From Bacillota bacterium (lineage in GTDB: Bacteria; Bacillota; Clostridia; Christensenellales; Aristaeellaceae): DNA of 64,000 nt. The stretch's first letter is position 1. Every line of letters starts with the position of its first letter. Shown in pieces: positions 63,276-64,000 of the stretch. The stretch is from NCBI GenBank assembly GCA_023416655.1, contig JAEZHK010000127.1, positions 83,223 through 147,222 on the forward strand. Direction: 5' to 3'. Made by a program: the position numbers and the translations under genes. The notes beneath the pieces were generated by a model. The model did not search any database, was not told where the DNA came from, and saw only the letters and a program-made list of their open reading frames with translations.

Positions 63276-63723
63276 CCGCCCGGCGGCGTTCGGCGTGCAG
63301 ATTGAAGAAGGAGGAAAAGCCAGCGAGGGCGGATTTGTCCGGTATTTCGCAAACACCGATCTTCTTTGAACGCAACCGCGTCGCCCGGGTATATTCAGGC
63401 GGAAAGCTTTTTCACGCTTTCTTTGGAGACGCGGATGAGCACGGGTATTAGCCCGAAGAATGGATCGCATCCTCGCCGGGCGCTAAACAGGGATAGTCGT
63501 TTCCCCCGGTAGGGCCATTCGAAGGTGCGGGGGACCGAGGTCTACCTAACCGATCTGATCGCGGCCCACAAAGATCTCGTGCTTGGGGCGCGAAACGATC
63601 TCGGCATTCTCGTAGGTACTGGACAGCGTGATCCGACTTCCGGTCCAGACCCATCCCCACAAGCCGTTTTCAAAAGCAGTTCAAAAGCCCATTTTCATTG
63701 ACTTTGCCTGAAATCCCTGATAT
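63276..63723. other. Intergenic scar with no recognisable gene
   Basis: No intact gene. A minus-strand frame near 63553-63670 reads GSRITLSSTYENAEIVSRPK and on to an early stop; it looks protein-like but I cannot name it. Every frame has several stops. Perhaps a decayed coding region. Confidence 0.4.
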
Positions 63724-63871
63724 CATAGCTGACGCTGGTTTTCCTTCTGGAGAGATGGCCGAGTGGTTGAAGGCGCCGGTCTTGAAAGTCCTGGATTAGC
63801 CTACGAACCCAGCAAATACGGGGCTTCCGCCGATGTTTGACATCGGCGTTTTGCTTTTTATGAGGGCATTC
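63724..63871 (+). repeat. Dispersed repeat containing the 5' half of a tRNA-Ser, copy 2
   Basis: Second copy of the repeat at 32985-33130, same orientation. From 63749 it matches tRNA-Ser(UGA) better than copy 1 (GGAGAGATGGCCGAGTGG and on to the anticodon loop CTTGAAA), then departs at the same base as copy 1. The CCCAG and GCCGATGT/ACATCGGC stems and the GAGGGCATT end are shared. No variable arm or T-arm is present. Confidence 0.72.
63829..63860 (+). terminator. Terminator-like hairpin inside repeat copy 2
   Basis: GCCGATGT/ACATCGGC with a TTG loop, followed by GTTTTGCTTTTT. It is the nearest terminator downstream of the GH38 gene, although more than 550 bases away. Confidence 0.6.
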
Positions 63872-64000
63872 TGATACCAATGGAGAACATAAATCACTCC
63901 AAAGCGGCGAGGGATTTTTGATGCGGCGCAAGGAGCCGAAGCGAGGAATAGCAGCGCTATTTTGAGCGGAAGGCGACACTGCGGCCCGCAAAAAGACCCG
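63872..64000. other. Non-coding right end of the window
   Basis: Contains segments such as GGAACATAAATCACTCC-like sequence and AGCGGAAGGCGACACTGCG that look like dispersed intergenic repeat material of Clostridia. I cannot confirm this from one copy. No gene is visible. Confidence 0.3.

Noticed and set aside
60792..63470. A very long open frame (892 codons) antisense to the GH38 gene
   Set aside because: It is a GC-rich shadow of a gene whose catalytic motifs, promoter and ribosome binding site are clear; the antisense product resembles nothing.
32985..63871. The 31 kb between the two tRNA-like repeats as one integrated island
   Set aside because: The segment holds ordinary sugar operons like those outside it, with no intact integrase, conjugation or phage genes and no visible change in composition. 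The repeats are reported on their own.
1..64000. CRISPR array, phage genes, toxin-antitoxin or secondary-metabolite cluster
   Set aside because: No regularly spaced repeats and no Cas, structural phage, toxin or synthase motifs were found.

Overview
The window looks like a high-G+C genome of class Clostridia or a related Bacillota lineage. The evidence is the AGGAGG-type ribosome binding sites, YesM/YesN two-component systems, LplABC-type and CUT1-type sugar ABC transporters without their own ATPase, sigma-A promoters, and integrase relics of a kind common in Clostridia. All five solute-binding proteins have a signal peptide without a lipobox cysteine, which is unusual for a single-membrane Gram-positive. 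The species cannot be named from the sequence. The window is essentially a carbohydrate-acquisition island: five complete ABC importers, about nine regulators, two glycoside hydrolases and several short catabolic pathways. Decayed genes and mobile-element scars lie between them.

Layout. (1) 1-8959: a LacI-type regulator cut by the window edge, then a tight seven-gene minus-strand operon for N-acetylhexosamine use (AraC regulator, nagA, atypical ROK protein, sugar nucleotidyltransferase, NahK-like 1-kinase, galE, nagB). (2) 9905-18229: a membrane-anchored AraC regulator, an MFS transporter, and an ABC operon carrying a GH123 (beta-N-acetylgalactosaminidase family) enzyme, which could feed operon 1. 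(3) 18423-19074: broken genes. (4) 19336-23205: an AraC regulator divergent from a three-gene Gfo/Idh/MocA, sugar isomerase, Gfo/Idh/MocA operon with a terminator. (5) 23424-24395: a decayed PepV-like dipeptidase and a tyrosine-recombinase relic. (6) 24474-32963: a YesMN system divergent from an ABC operon that ends in a PhnP-like phosphodiesterase and an organophosphate-type MFS transporter.

(7) 33373-44580: an LplABC-type operon on the minus strand (transporter, Gfo/Idh/MocA, dehydrogenase, nucleoside-hydrolase pseudogene, RpiB, ADP-ribosylglycohydrolase-family protein), divergent from its own YesMN pair. (8) 44594-48356: a second ADP-ribosylglycohydrolase-family gene divergent from a ThuA gene, surrounded by fragments of oxidoreductase, a third ADP-ribosylglycohydrolase, permease and integrase. 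(9) 48386-55325: an ABC operon with a class II aldolase and an ADP-dependent sugar kinase, divergent from a ROK repressor. (10) 55500-63275: a GntR regulator, ABC importer and URO-D-family operon, divergent from a GH38 alpha-mannosidase. (11) 63276-64000: non-coding scar sequence with the second copy of a repeat containing the 5' half of a tRNA-Ser. The first copy is at 32985-33130.

The pattern is modular: each importer sits beside a dedicated regulator, usually transcribed divergently, and beside one or two enzymes that act on what it imports. In all five importers a perfect GC-rich hairpin lies between the binding-protein gene and the first permease gene. The most interesting candidates for undescribed biology are the ribose/N-riboside module in regions 7-8, the PhnP-like module in region 6, the ADP-kinase/aldolase module in region 9 and the GalNAc-oriented hexosamine operon in region 1.
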